Part shown: positions 31,432 to 42,990 of the stretch, in pieces | Layout of the letters: each line of letters opens with the position of its first letter | Numbering within the stretch: position 1 is the stretch's first letter | The notes under the pieces: generated by a model | What the model was told of the DNA's origin: nothing | What the model saw: the letters and a program-made list of their open reading frames with translations, nothing else | Databases searched by the model: none | Position numbers and translations under genes: made by a program | Origin: Stomoxys calcitrans | Taxonomy: Eukaryota; Arthropoda; Insecta; Diptera; Muscidae | Direction: 5' to 3' | Length of the DNA stretch: 64,000 bases | Assembly (NCBI RefSeq): GCF_963082655.1 | Contig: NC_081555.1 | Location: forward strand, 185,587,424-185,651,423

Positions 31432-32486
31432 CAAGTACAAGCGCGCTAAGTTCAGCCGGGTCGAAACTTTGTAACCCACCACCATGGATTCTGCCAAAAA
31501 TTTATAAGGATATAATTTTATTCTACATGCCAAACTTCTGTCAAACCAGCAAAAACTAAAGCTTCTAGGAATCAAACAAGGATGATCGAAAGACCGCTTT
31601 ACATCGTTTATAGACTGATTTGAACCGCATTTGGCCAAGTTGTTGGAAGTCGTAAAAGAACACCGCAAGCAAAATTTCAGCCAAATCGGACAAACATTGC
31701 GGTTTGCAAGGACTCAAGAAGTCAAATCGGGAGATCGGTTTATATGAGAGCTATACCAGGTAATAGACCGATTTGGACCGTACTTGGCACAGTTGTTGAA
31801 GTCATAACAAAACACAAAAATTATGGCTTGTAAAAAGGTTTAAGAAGTCAAATCGGTTATATGCGAGCTATATCAGGTTATAGACCGATTTGGACCGTAC
31901 TTGACACACTTTTTGAAAGTCGTAAGGGAACACTAGATGCTCAATTTTAACCGGTTTATATGGGGGTTATATCAGGTAAGAGACCGATTTGGACCGCACT
32001 TGGCACATTTGTTAAAGTCATAAAAAACACTACATGCTAAATTTCAAGCAAATCGGAAAAAAATTGCGGCTTGTAAGGGCCCAAGAAGTCAAATCGGGAA
32101 ATCGGATTATATGGGAGCTATATCAGGTTAAAGACCGATTTGGTCCATACTAAGCAAAGTTGTTGGAAGTCATAACAAAACACTACATGCAAAACTTGAG
32201 CCATATCGGACGAAAATTAATAGTTGTAAGGGCTCAAGAAGTCAAATCGGGAGATAGGTTTATATAGGAGCTATATCTAAATATGATCCGATATGGTCCA
32301 TTTGCAATCACCAACGACCTGCATCGCGATTTCGACACACGGACGGTCGAGCATGGCTAGATCGACCCAGAATATCGAGACGTTCAAGAATAGATACTTT
32401 ATGGGGTCTTAGATGAATATTTGAGGTGTTACAAACGGAATGACTAGATTAGTATACTGTCATCCTAAGGTGGTGGGTATAAAAAA
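31432..32486 (-). mobile_element. Complete mini-me-like element, reverse orientation
   Basis: Left: CAAGTACAAGCGCGCTAAG, a degraded palindrome TTCAGCCGGGTCGAA (31451-31465) and AACCCACCACCATGG. Middle: degenerate units marked by AGCTATATCAGGTTATAGAC near 31748, 31866, 31966, 32115 and 32268. Right: ACACACGGACGGTCGAGC (inverted GTCY remnant), GATACTTTATGGGG, and GGTGGTGGGTAT (32469-32480). The units differ from those of the 23.7-kb copy but match those at 61425-61852, so two subfamilies share ends. Confidence 0.85.
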
Positions 32487-33839
32487 TGTCATCCCCCAAA
32501 ATGAAATGTTTCATTTACAAATTTCTTTGCATATAATAAGATATCTTCAAAATTATTCTTTTCGGTTAATGCTAAGGTGATGATTCCCTAGTAGGCCATA
32601 ATTATCCAGTGGCCCAGTGTCTAACCTGTTGGTGTTAAAAGTTGGCCACATTTCGTTTTGTGTAGGGCGATTTTCAAAACATTTTCTTGTGCCGAGATTA
32701 TAATAAGTACAAGGAATATGGGTTTTACAACAAGTTTTTTAATCCATACGTAAAAGTAGTTTTATTAGTTTAAATATTGAAAATCTATTTGTTGACAGTT
32801 TTATATTTCTTTTCTTTCATGTCATTTAGAATAGAATGATTACCAAACGAGTTTGGGAATTGTTGGGAACACGCTTTTAGCAAATTGATTTATCACAATT
32901 TTTAGTAAAAAAGAAAAAATCTTATCCATATTAATATTTCTTAACACTTGTGCTTTAGTTAACAAGCACAAATATTGGTAAGTTCGGCCAGGCCGAACCA
33001 TGGAATCCATCACCATGGATTCCGCTTAAAATTTTCATAAATGAACCTAGCTGAAGAGCATATTTTTACTTTCCGCAGCAAATATTTTTGTAATGAAGAG
33101 AGTTTTGATTCTAACGTGTGTCGAATGGTTGCAAAGTTGTAGGAATAGTAAAAATATGACGTTAAGTGTGGTGAATAATTCTTGAGTAGCCCAGTGGCTA
33201 GTAAGATTTTTGACAGCACAGCAAATTTTGACGTTTCATTGAGCAAAGTCCCATGGCAGTAATAATAAATTCATTCGCATTTTGATAACCAACTTGCGTG
33301 CGGCATAACTTATACGCCTACATTTTGGGCAGACGTCACTAAATTTAAGCAACATATTTGGCATGAAATAAGTAAAATTATTGTTCATTATAATTGGCAA
33401 CGGGATTCTTAAAGGTTGTTATTTAACAATAGTGGACAAACGTACAGTTTTGTGTTTGTAGTTTATTGAAATGATGGCGCCGCTGTATAGTGATTTTTCT
33501 ATAACGGCGTCAATAGTTTGATTACCTGGCATGAGTTTCGTTCATCATTTTCATGTAAACAATAGAAAAAATAGGAGCAAATTTGCATCTGCATTCATTT
33601 TTCGTGAAGTAACTTCCTAAAATTGCGAAATAATTAATAAAGATGTCATTAAAATAACATTATTTGTCTCGCCGTGTTTTTCTCTTTCGCAAAGCAAGAC
33701 CTAAAAAATATACACATTGTAACATTCGTATTTGCAATATAACTGCTAGCAGTAATGGAAAATATTTTTGAAGAATATTCATTACACAAATAATTATAAC
33801 TTTTATCTATGCAAGCTAAAAATTTTTGAAGTATTTTAA
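32487..33839. other. AT-rich DNA with one mini-me terminus
   Basis: At 32955-33040 there is a solo hairpin end with the perfect palindrome TTCGGCCAGGCCGAA (32983-32997), followed by GGAATCCATCACCATGGATTCC, itself an inverted repeat. The rest shows no element and no gene. Confidence 0.5.
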
Positions 33840-33985
33840 GCTAATTTCAACTTTTTACCGTCTGAAAACAGCGGAAAATGTTTGCTGTTTCAGCAAAAAA
33901 TTACTTTTTTTTGCAGAATTTCTTTTGTTTCAGTAAACATTTTTGCGGTTCATAATAACAAATTTCTCTGAGTGTATCTGTAAAA
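33840..33985 (-). repeat. TACACTCA-end repeat, inverted copy
   Basis: Contains GTTTGCTGTTTCAGCAAAAA and TTTCAGTAAACATTTTTGC, and ends ACAAATTTCTCTGAGTGTA. Inverted, this matches the phrases TACACTCAACCAAATTTGTT and TCAGCAAACAT of the copies at 46740 and 47187. Probably a small non-autonomous DNA element. Confidence 0.45.
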
Positions 33986-33999
33986 AAGTCTATCTTCAA

Positions 34000-34775
34000 T
34001 ATGACTCTGCAGGCTGACACTTGCTGACAAACGCTCCTCAGTGATAATAGGAAATAATCTCTCGGAACCACTTAATACCAAACGAAGTTCCAGACAAGGA
34101 GACAGCCTATCCTGTGATCTCTCTAATATCCTGCTGGATATGTGAATAGATATGGCACACCTATGCCGACGACATCGATATCATAGGTGGGTCACCGGAA
34201 GTAGTAACTGCAGCTCGAAATAATCGAAACAGAATTGAGAATTTGGGTCTTGCAGTAAATGGAGAAAAGACATAATGGATAGTATCAACTCCCAAAACTT
34301 CCTGTACAACCGTTGGATAAAGAAAATTGAAAGAGGAAGTTGGGAACCACAACTTTGAGATAGTCAGCAACGTTATCTACCTCGGCACCGCCTTAACCGA
34401 AACGAATAACACCAGTTTTGGGATAAAGCGAAGAATAATACTGGCAAACAGATGCTACTTTCGACTAAGTAAGCAGATTAGAAACAAGGCCACCTCTCGG
34501 CAGGCGAAGATTACACTGTACAAGACACTGATACTAACCGTGTTGTTATATGGTTCTGAGGCATGGGTACTTGTGAAAGCAGACGAGGCAGTGCTTGGAG
34601 AGTTTGAGAGAAAGATAATTCGTAAAATATGTGGACTAGTCTCCGTTAATGGAGAATATAGGCGTCGTATGAACCACGAGCTGTATGGGCTGTATGACGA
34701 TGATAGCATAGTTATAGCACGTACCAAAGTACAACGGCTGCGTTGGCTAGGTCATGTTGTCAGGATGGTCACGAT
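34000..34775 (+). mobile_element. LINE fragment, second RT family (central RT)
   Basis: Coding traces begin with RQGDSLSCDL (about 34096) and continue with YADDIDIIGG (34162 onward), several stops, then the open frame at 34327. The fragment ends abruptly after WLGHVVRM near 34767. This wording (ANRCYF-LSKQIRNK, LYKTLILTVLLYGSEAW, FERKIIRKICG) is typical of a widespread arthropod endonuclease-reverse transcriptase LINE group; I do not assign the clade. Neither 5' nor 3' end is present. Confidence 0.8.
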
Positions 34776-34809
34776 CTGTCATAGCCTACTAAAGTATAGT
34801 AATTTGTAA
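34327..34809 (+). pseudogene. LINE RT thumb/C-terminal region
   Basis: A 160-codon frame. Residues 18-30 read VIYLGTALTETNN (the YLG block after the catalytic core), 39-50 ANRCYFRLSKQI, 62-82 a LYKTLI...YGSEAW segment, 92-103 FERKIIRKICG and about 138-146 WLGHVVRM. The last 14 residues are flanking DNA. Catalytic YADD lies upstream in the same general reading direction at 34162 but is separated by stops (about 34273 and 34318), so the copy is dead. The group's protein normally continues another 60-80 residues; a matching tail is found at 57309-57600 in a different copy. Confidence 0.8.
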
Positions 34810-37489
34810 ATGCAATACATATATCAGAAGTGGGCGATTTGAGGGAATATTTGTTTGTAGCCCAAAATGCCAACTAAATATTCCAAGTTATTTATGAGCA
34901 GAGTGCGAATGAAAACAAATTTTAGGCCACGGGCCTGTCCTATTACTGGGTCAAGCGAACAGGTTGAATAAAATGATTTCTTCAATGGTAAAACGAATCT
35001 GGCCAAAGGATCGCCCTACCCCAAAAAGGCCAACCGAGCAACATGAAAATAAAACTAAGATTTCAAATCAGATATGCAATAATTTGAAGCTTTAAGTTTG
35101 AAAGATAGGGCATAGAAGAGTATTTTAGCAAAGGAAATTAAAATTATAAGAATTATAAGAAAAATTATATTCTCCACCGATGACGCATTCGATAATTGGA
35201 CCATACCAGGCATGGATGTTGGAGATTAAATACGACGGGCATTTAAGCACCGCCTTATCTTCAATAGGTAAAAGAAGGCGAATACTTCGAAAAGAAGGTA
35301 TCATGTTATGGACGATTTGAACCACAACAGAACTTTACAATCTCCCTGCAGGGGCTCAAGAAGTTCAATTGCAAGATCAGTGATGTTTAAACACGATCCA
35401 TTTACAGTTCGGAAGGATCAATAAGAAGAACGTGTGCAAAATGCTGGTAAAGATTTCTTTCGGAGGATAGCATGGTGTCAACAGAAGGACGAAAGGACAT
35501 CAACAGATTATTTTTATAGTGTCGCGTATGCAAAATTTGCCTAGAATGCTAGATCAATATTTATTTTCGTTATAAACGGAATAATGAGTTTGGTCTACCC
35601 ACCTATCTATGTAAAGACAATGTACCAGTCCACGTACTCACCATAATAAATTAGTTTAGGTAGTAGTGGAGTCTGTTAATCATACTAACTTTGACAATTT
35701 TTAGCACCTTACGATACCACAAGTCTGTAATGGCTATCAACTCCACCAACGGGTCTATCATACTCGCCACAGGGTCTACCAAACCACATGATAATTTCAT
35801 ATGGAGCTAAACGAAGGTGATATTGAGATACAAAGCAAAATCTCTTGTTAAGGAACACAATTTGAAGCAATTACCTATATCAGCTTCTTTTGTTGGTGCC
35901 TTACATTTCGAGAAATAAAGGCTTGTTATTAAAAACAATTCAAATCTGATTGAACGGAAACGGCCTTTGAAAAAACTAAACTTTCCTACAATCACAATTT
36001 TCACATTTCAACTTTTATTTGACTTAAATTTAGAACGCCAAATGAAATGGCTGGGGGACTATGAAACTACGCTTGTTTCCGAAATATAAGAGCTGAAATT
36101 AGAAAATTCCATTAAGTCCGTCATTGTGATTGCACGTCGAATACTGCATTGGCATGGGACGCGGCTGAACTCAACCCAATTTGGGTAATCTACTTGCATT
36201 TAAATGCACTCGTAAAAGCAACCTTCTGAGGCAAGCACTTGCTTTAATGTTACTTTCTTTTCCTTTTTTGCATATTTTATGCCTGCGCTCTTTTTTCTGC
36301 CTTTTTTCGTAGTCATTCACACAAAAAAGGAAAGGAATGCTTTCGTTGCCGAGGCCTAGATGGAAATATGAATTGTGATAATAAAACCGAGGGGAGATTT
36401 TGTTTTTCGCATTTGACTCCTCTTTGTTGACATGCTTTACATTTTTGTTCTTATTTTCACTTTTTTTCGTTGCGCTTGGCACGAGAACGTACTCTTGAGG
36501 AGACATCGAACCCAGTAAGTACGAGACATATTCGAGCCGCTTACACCCAGCAATAAATTATGGATGCGGCATGCCCAATAGGTATTTTTGAATTTCGAAT
36601 TGCTCTTGCATCAGAATACCAAATTAGAAGTGCCCCATCGATTCGCCCCGAAAAATGGAATGAAACACATCTCAAAGGATTCCACGGAAAGGACGGCGTT
36701 CTATGATGCGCCAAAACTTTGGTGAGGGCTGAGAGCTCCTCCTTTTGCTGGGATATTTGCGCGCACAATTTAAAGAAATGCAAACAAAACGAGTGCCACC
36801 CTCGTTCTTCTGACAAAGGATCCGTGAATTCTGAAAGTAATCTAAATGTACCGAAGTATGAAAGACCGATTGGTCCTTGTATTTGCTTTGCAGGATATTG
36901 ACGACCGCAATGTGTCGAGTCCCTGCAAGTGTTGAAGATGCCAGACAGAAGGAAACCAAAAGGTTCGCCGATTGCTTGTCTAAGAATAGACAAATCCCAA
37001 GTGGGACACATTGTAGGGCCTCGGTTATTTGTTCGGTTGCCTTTGAGCTCTTTGGAGATGTGCATGTGATTTCCATAAGAGTTTACTTCATTCACCCTAG
37101 CTTGGATTACTTTTCATTATTGTGCTTAGTTCGCTGTGCCCCCCTTCCGCATGAATGATATTTTGTGAAATCACTACTTCAGGATCCGAAGTAGTCCTAG
37201 TAATATTACATATGAACAAAGTACATTGTACTTATGTACATCGTATGCATGATTCATGTATGCTTGTACATGTCAAAAAGAACAACACAAATTTTCATTG
37301 TGAGGATAATTCGCCCATACCCCCTTGGTTCAAGCATGACATGTTTCATGCACATTGCACTGTGGGCCACAGCCGCGACAAAACTCGAAAGTGCCAAATT
37401 ACATTGTCAAATCAATAAATCTTCTCCAAACACACCCAATTGTTTGTGATTTGTGACGGTACTTGGCAAAGCGAAGCAAAAACCAGTAA
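34776..37489. other. Non-coding DNA, degenerate repeat then low-copy
   Basis: 35410-35600 has traces of an inverted GTCY end (GGTGTCAACAGAAGGACGAA, TATAAACGGAATAATGAG). 36.1-37.45 kb is of mixed composition with frames of 111, 134 and 184 codons on the minus strand and 93 and 87 on the plus strand, none recognised. The 184-codon frame is listed separately. Confidence 0.4.
36541..37095 (-). other. Unrecognised 184-codon open frame
   Basis: The longest frame in the window without a transposon signature. It encodes a mixed, Cys- and His-containing sequence with no signal peptide, no clear membrane segment and no motif I know. A second minus frame of 134 codons (36672-37076) overlaps it almost completely, and 93- and 60-codon frames lie opposite, so the region is simply low in stop codons. 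There is no evident splice context, upstream promoter or polyadenylation site. It may be chance, or a fragment of an old exon or transposon. Confidence 0.15.
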
Positions 37490-38549
37490 GGAAGGTCAAA
37501 AGTCGGGCGGTGCCAACTGTATTATACCCTACACCTACCCTATAAGTACAATGTGGGAGCTATATTCAATACCGAACCCATTTCGATGGACCTCGGATGA
37601 ATGTTTCCAGATGGGTTATTAAACAATCCGTTTCATATTTCGAGCAAATATGTTCAATCTGCAATATCTACGGTTGACAAATGACAACATTATTGCAAAT
37701 TATCCAAAATCTGACTAACATATATATGGAAACTATATCTAAATGTGAACCAATTTCGAGCAAACTTCTCAGATATTGTGGTAGTCATCGAGAAAGTCGT
37801 TGTGCAAAATGTTGGCAAGATTGGTAAAAAAATGCGCTTGCAGTGGCTATTGGAGTGCAAATCGGGCGATATACATATATGAAAGCTATATCTAAATATG
37901 GGCTAATTTCAATGAAATTCACTAGTTATGTCGGGAGTCATTAGAGAATCCTTTCTGCCAAATTTCGAGAGAATCGGTTAACAAATGAGCACATTATAGC
38001 AATATTTCTCAAAATCAGACGAACATAATTATGAGAGCTATATCCAAATCTGAACCCATTTCGAGCAAACTTCTTATTATGGCAGTCGTCGTGGAAAGCG
38101 TTGTGCAAAATGTTGGCAGATGTTCCAATAAATGCGCATGCTGTGACTCTAGAAGTTAAAATCAGGATTTCATATATACGGCAGCCATATCTAAATTTTA
38201 ATCGATTTCCATGAAATTCACCAGTAATTTTGAGAGTCAAGAGAAAATCTTTCCCGCCAAATTTCGAAAGAATCAGTTAACAAATGACATTTTATAGCAA
38301 TATCACTGCAAATCGGTCGAACATATATATGCGAGCTATATCCACATCTGAACCGATTTTTTCCAAATTCAAAAAGATTCGTCTCTAGGCCGAAAAACAT
38401 GCCTGTACAAATGAAAACTGCGACCTGTACACAAATTAGCTGAACAGACGGGCAAACAGAAAGTGATTCTTAGTCGATCGGTATACGTATCAATGGGTCT
38501 ATCTCTCTTCCTTCCGGATATTACAAACAAATGGTGAAGGGTATAAAAA
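37490..38549 (-). mobile_element. mini-me-like element, subfamily 2
   Basis: The left end has AAAAGTCGGGCGGTGCCAAC and TTATACCCTACACC. The interior has units with GAGCTATATCCA/TAAATCTGAACC and TTTCGAGCAAACTTCTCAG phrases about 300 bp apart. The right end has AACAGACGGGCAAACAGA (degraded inverted GTCY) and ATGGTGAAGGGTATAAAAA. A shorter relative is at 52515-53170. The palindrome differs from subfamily 1 (AGTCGG-type rather than TTCGGCC-type) but the overall plan is the same. Confidence 0.75.
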
Positions 38550-38700
38550 GTTGTCTTTTGCCTAAGTTCAGGTAGAAACTCTAAAAATAAAATGTACGTA
38601 GTGACATCTTACAAGTGTTATTGTCAAAAAGTGGTATACTTAAATATTTTTCTTAATGAATGTTAATTTTAACTGTACTGCAATTGTTTTTATCCAAATA

Positions 38701-40390
38701 CAGTTGAACCTTGATTATCTGGGCATTTATAAACCGGTTACCCCTAATAATCGACCTGCTGTGCTTTTCATTTTGAACCTCTATTAACCGTGCTTTACCT
38801 CTATTATCCCTCTATTCACCGTGCACCACACACGTGATTGTTTCATGTAAAATTCTGGGATTCCAATTTTAATTTTTAGTTCAAGGTGAATATTAAATCA
38901 CATTCAGTCGCTAATTGAAAATTGACCGGTCAAGGTGTTTGTGCGAAAATGGCTCCAACAACAAAGGAGAAGACAAGAACACGTAAAGTTCTTTCAATTC
39001 AGGAAAAAGTAGAACTGATTAGTGATATAAGTAAAAATATGTCCATTGGTTTGCTATCAGAAAAATACTGTGTTGGCAAACAAACTTACGCGATCTAATA
39101 AAAAATAAGGAAACAATTTTAAAATGTACTTCTAGCAGTGAGTCTATAGATGGTTTGAAAAAAAGTCTTACATTAAAACAATCTGAAAATCCAAAAGTTG
39201 ATTTCGCAACATACGAATGGTTTCTTCATGAAGGGTTCAAGTGAAAGGTTCAGTTGAATTGACCCAAATTTAACAATTTAATTGCCTGACATAAAATTTG
39301 ATTGTGAATTTTAGGTGAAATAATAACTGAAAAGGCGAAATATTTTCAAGAAAAACTAAACAAATTCGGAATGCAAGTACTCAACTGGTTGGCTATGAAT
39401 CAGGCTCTCTGTTTACGCGAATATATTGAAAGTGAAAATCTATCAACTGAACAAATTTATAACGCCAACGAAACAAACCTATTCTGGAAGTGTTTGCCTC
39501 AGACTTCGCTGGTTACTGGTAAAGAATTATCCACCCAAAGCAGCCAAGGAGAGAATAACATCTTTGCTTGGTGGTAATGCAGCTGGAACATACAGATGCA
39601 AACTGATGGTAATGATAAAAAGTGCAAATTCAAGATCAATAAAAAATGTACTCAGCCTTCCAGTAATTTATAAATAAAAGAGTCTGGGTAACACAATAAC
39701 TTTTCCTGTTCGAGTGGTTCAACAACAATTTTGTGCCAGAAGTAAGAGAACATCTGCAAAACATTGGCTTCGATAGGAACTGCAAAGTGCTTTTGCTTCT
39801 AGATAATTGTAGAGCACACCTAGATGTAAATGTTCTGAAATCTGAAAACCTTGCAGTAAAATTTCTTTCACCGAATTGCTCTTGCTAAATTCATCATATG
39901 GATCAAGGTGTAATTCGAAACTTCAAATGCAATTACCGAAAATTAATTGTCCAAAATCTTTTGGGTACAGACAGCAGACATGATTTCGCCAAATCTTTGA
40001 ATATTAAGACAGCTGCTACATCTTAGAACAAGGCAACACCACAAGTGCAGCGCGATGTTTGGAACAACATGATGATGAAAATGCGAACTACGCCGCAGTA
40101 GTACAATCAGACATTGTGATACTGAATGCATGTTCTATTGGTGACGTCTCATAGTGGATCGAGTGCGATGATGATGTCGCATCCTGTGTTATTCTATCCA
40201 ATACCGACATAATACGTATGGCAAATCAAAGAGAAGATTCCGAGACCGATGGGGATTCTTAAGTGTCAGGCGAAGAAAACTCAAAAGACCCAGAAATACC
40301 CACATTAGCTCAAGCAATAGAGGGATGCAATGTTCTTTTAAAATTTCCATCCAATAGAAGTTGGCTTTTAACAACTTTCCGCTTCACATA
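38701..40390 (+). mobile_element. pogo-superfamily (Tigger/jerky-like) transposon relic
   Basis: The left terminus CAGTTGAACCTTGATTATCT is preceded by TA and differs at five or six of twenty positions from the MITE terminus at 28266. Coding traces on the plus strand run from 38949 to about 40260, followed by an AT-rich tail. A possible degenerate right terminus TTGATTAAGGTTAAG lies near 40568, but I could not establish it. This is an old, multiply broken copy. Confidence 0.78.
38949..40260 (+). pseudogene. CENP-B/jerky-type pogo transposase, broken
   Basis: An N-terminal CENP-B-like helix-turn-helix starts at the ATG at 38949 (TRKVLSIQEKVELISDI, then NMSIGLLSEKYCVGKQT). The catalytic DDE domain follows in scattered frames: [10 protein letters not shown] (about 39462), a [14 protein letters not shown] block (about 39573), LLLDNCRAH with the second Asp (about 39792) and MDQGVIRNF with the third (about 39898). 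The first catalytic position, normally Asp in NADETGL, reads Asn. Many stops and at least four frameshifts separate the pieces, and the Tc5-like DNA-binding second domain (39100-39300) is nearly erased. The family moves by cut and paste at TA; domesticated relatives bind centromeric or regulatory DNA. Confidence 0.8.
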
Positions 40391-40810
40391 ACATCTTGAT
40401 TGTTTTTCAAAATGTTGGTGAGAGTGTACAGCTTACGACGTATATAGCTTCAGCTGCCCGACATTAAGATGTTTTCAAAAATCTTATCGAAACTAGTCCA
40501 AATGTAAGAAGTTTGTCAAAACTGTTGGAATTGTGTTTTTGTGTTTGCAAGTATTTCATGTTGTATTTTGATTAAGGTTAAGGCATTATGCTTCAGTACC
40601 AATACGGGAGCTTTCTGAAGTAGAAGCAAAATAAAAATAATAAAAATCGAAAAGCATAAATTAAAGCAAACGAATATAAAATCGTATATTTTATTACCTC
40701 TTTATTATTAACCTCTAATGCTTTTGTAACAGGACAAACAATTTTCCACATTAGGAATAGTTATTGCTCTTGCAATCAATTTACGAGTTGTAAGAATAAT
40801 TATTAGCTTT
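40391..40810. other. AT-rich spacer, nothing recognised
   Basis: Contains the possible but weak right terminus of the pogo relic near 40568. No gene. Confidence 0.4.
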
Positions 40811-41098
40811 AAGGCCGAAACAGTATGAGCGCGTTGAGCTTTATTTTTCAGCGTCGCATTGCAAAAATGCAACTCTGCACATAAATCCCACAAAACAACG
40901 CGGAAAAGTTAAGAAATGTTCAACTTTGACGCTTTAAAGCGACCCTCATTCTGTGCTGTCACACGTCAGTAGTGTTTTTAGTCGTCAAAGTTAAAAATGG
41001 TTTAACTGTTGCGAGTTGTGTTTTTTTTTTTGAGATTTGTTTGCAGAGTTGCATTTTTTAACGCGACGCTCCTCGACGCGCTTATTTTTTAAGGCCTT
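40811..41098. mobile_element. Fold-back MITE with long imperfect inverted arms
   Basis: The outer words AAGGCC...GAGCGCG (40811-40833) face CGCGCTTATTTTTTAAGGCC at the right. Next inward, AAAATGCAACTCTGCAC faces GTTTGCAGAGTTGCATTTTT, and GTTAAGAAATGTTCAACTTT faces CAAAGTTAAAAATGG followed by TTTAAC. Nearly the whole 288 bp can fold on itself. CGCTTTAAAGCG (40930-40941) is an internal perfect palindrome. No coding capacity; superfamily unassigned. Confidence 0.65.
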
Positions 41099-41216
41099 TG
41101 GAGCATTACCCCAAACATTATATTCTATATAGTAGATTTAACTATATTTATCGCTGGATTTCTTTGTCCAGCAAATTGGCTTTGATTTTGTTTCTATCTA
41201 GAATAGAAGGCAAAAT

Positions 41217-41810
41217 AAAATGATAAGGCACATGTGGTGTGCTGAAATCCATTGGGCAGGCTACAGAGATCGCGATTTCGAAGCAGACCAAAGCTTCATC
41301 ATCAGTCCGCTAAGCTACAAAAAGATAACATTGATCCACCTACTCACTAAATTGGTGAGCTGTACAATGGTACAATGGGTGGGCAAAGAAAAACAACAAT
41401 AAAATGAAACATACGTGGTGTGCTTCAATATATTGGGCAGGCTATGTAGATCGCGATTCCAAAACTGACCAAAGCTTCATCATCAGTCCGCTAAGCTACA
41501 AAAAGATAACATTGATCCACCTACTCACTAAATTGGTGAGCTGTACAATGGTACAATGGCTGGGCAAAGAAATTCAACAATAAAATGAAACATACGTGGT
41601 GTGCTTCAATATATTGGGCAGGCTATGTAGATCGCGATTCCAAAACTGACGAAAGCTTCATCATCAGTCCGATATGCCCTAAAAAGACAATGAAATCCAT
41701 CGATAACATGAAACAACTAAAATACAAAGTAGCACTAAAACATATGCCAAAATGGCAAATTACGGTGACATTTTTTGAAATATACGATGAAACCCTCGAA
41801 AATAGGTGAA
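41217..41810 (+). repeat. 181-184 bp tandem array, about 2.6 units, each with a small ORF
   Basis: ATG codons at 41220, 41404 and 41585 open frames of 60, about 59 and 74 codons. Each of the first two ends in a TAA three bases before the AATG of the next unit. The encoded segments share WAGY-DRD and SFIISP. Units 1 and 2 are nearly identical in their last 115 bp; units 2 and 3 are nearly identical in their first 105 bp, differing at one base. The pattern is a mosaic, as expected from unequal exchange. The peptide belongs to no family I recognise. Confidence 0.75.
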
Positions 41811-42419
41811 ATCGGCCGGTTCTGCTTTATATGAAATATAAACATAACCATTGTGCATGGATCATTGTTCATGATATTTTTGTGATTGTGTTTTTTGCCT
41901 ACTAGAATCCAATGATGCAAATTTCATATCGATAGCTTCATTAGAAATATTTTTGTCGCACCTTCCCATACAAGCGAAACCACATTGCATTGTGATGGAC
42001 TTTGTAAAGTATTCATTTTATCCGTAAGAGCTGAAGTGCAATTTTTTGTTTAGAGGTTTATTTGTTTGCTAAAAGGGTGGACTGCGATTATCCAAAATAC
42101 ATACAAAATGTGGACGCAGGAGGGTCTCACGTCTCACGAAAATAATTTCAAAAAGCTTGATTTTTCTCAAAAATCTGTTTTGAACTGAAGCAAAGCTCTT
42201 CGCTGATTTGTGATGTATGGCGAAGTATAGTATAAAACTTGAATAGAACCTTGGGGTTTGCGACTGGATAAGACGTCACATCGCGAAAACCCTATCAAAA
42301 ATCGGATAGCTGAATCGGGTCAATATGAAACTCGGGCCGGCACGGAATAGCTTTGAGCACCACACAAATTGGAACATTGAGGCCCAAACTTGTGGTCTTT
42401 ATTGCTGTCACTAGAAGCT
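41811..42419. other. Non-coding DNA, nothing recognised
   Basis: No element or gene recognised; GC content rises towards the inverted-repeat arm at 42420. Confidence 0.45.
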
Positions 42420-42720
42420 CTAATGCGAGCTACCGGGCGCGTCCACAGGATGCGGATAGTGGAACGCTCCATACGAAGTAGCTGCAACGGCAGTCGTGGA
42501 CAATCGGCGGTATCGAGCGGAAAGTCTCAGTGAGAGGCCGGGCGACACAGGCTCTTGCACAAATACTGGGTTATTGGCGGCCTATGTAACTTATGATCAT
42601 CCTGTTTCCGCGGCGATCGGTTCTTTGGACCGGAACGAGCTTGCTCACCTACAGGAGCTTGACGACGATCGCCACCTCCACATGAAAATGTCGCTACAAC
42701 AACAAACAATGTGAAACTCA
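42420..42720 (+). repeat. GC-rich interspersed repeat, direct copy
   Basis: Contains AGTGGAACGCTCCATACGAA, CGGTATCGAGCGGAAAGTCT, AGTGAGAGGCCGGGCG and GTTCTTTGGACCGGAACGAG. The same phrases occur inverted at 43335-43600. It ends near CTACAACAACAAACAATG. No coding signature; class unknown. Confidence 0.6.
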
Positions 42721-42934
42721 ATATGTCGCAATCGTTGTATCGCAATGGACAAAAATTGTCTACGGATAAACAGTTCTACTTTTTGATTAATAAAATCGAC
42801 TTTAAAATGGCGTCACAAACCACAAGGCACTCTAATTAAATGCAATTACTTAGTTTGAGAAATAGTTATTTAGAAAACAACTCGTTCAATTAACTTTGGA
42901 ACCTGTTTTTTAGTGATTTATTTTTCGGGTAAAA

Positions 42935-42990
42935 CTCTGTATACGTTAAACTTGAATCGGACAGCACTCATTAATATGTTAGACCTTGCC
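42935..42990 (+). mobile_element. SINE body fragment
   Basis: GTTAAACTTGAATCGGACAG followed by CACTCATTAATATGTTAG matches the SINE body. Head and tail are missing. Confidence 0.6.

Noticed and set aside
36672..37076. A 134-codon minus frame as a second gene
   Set aside because: It overlaps the 184-codon frame almost entirely in another frame; at most one could be coding.
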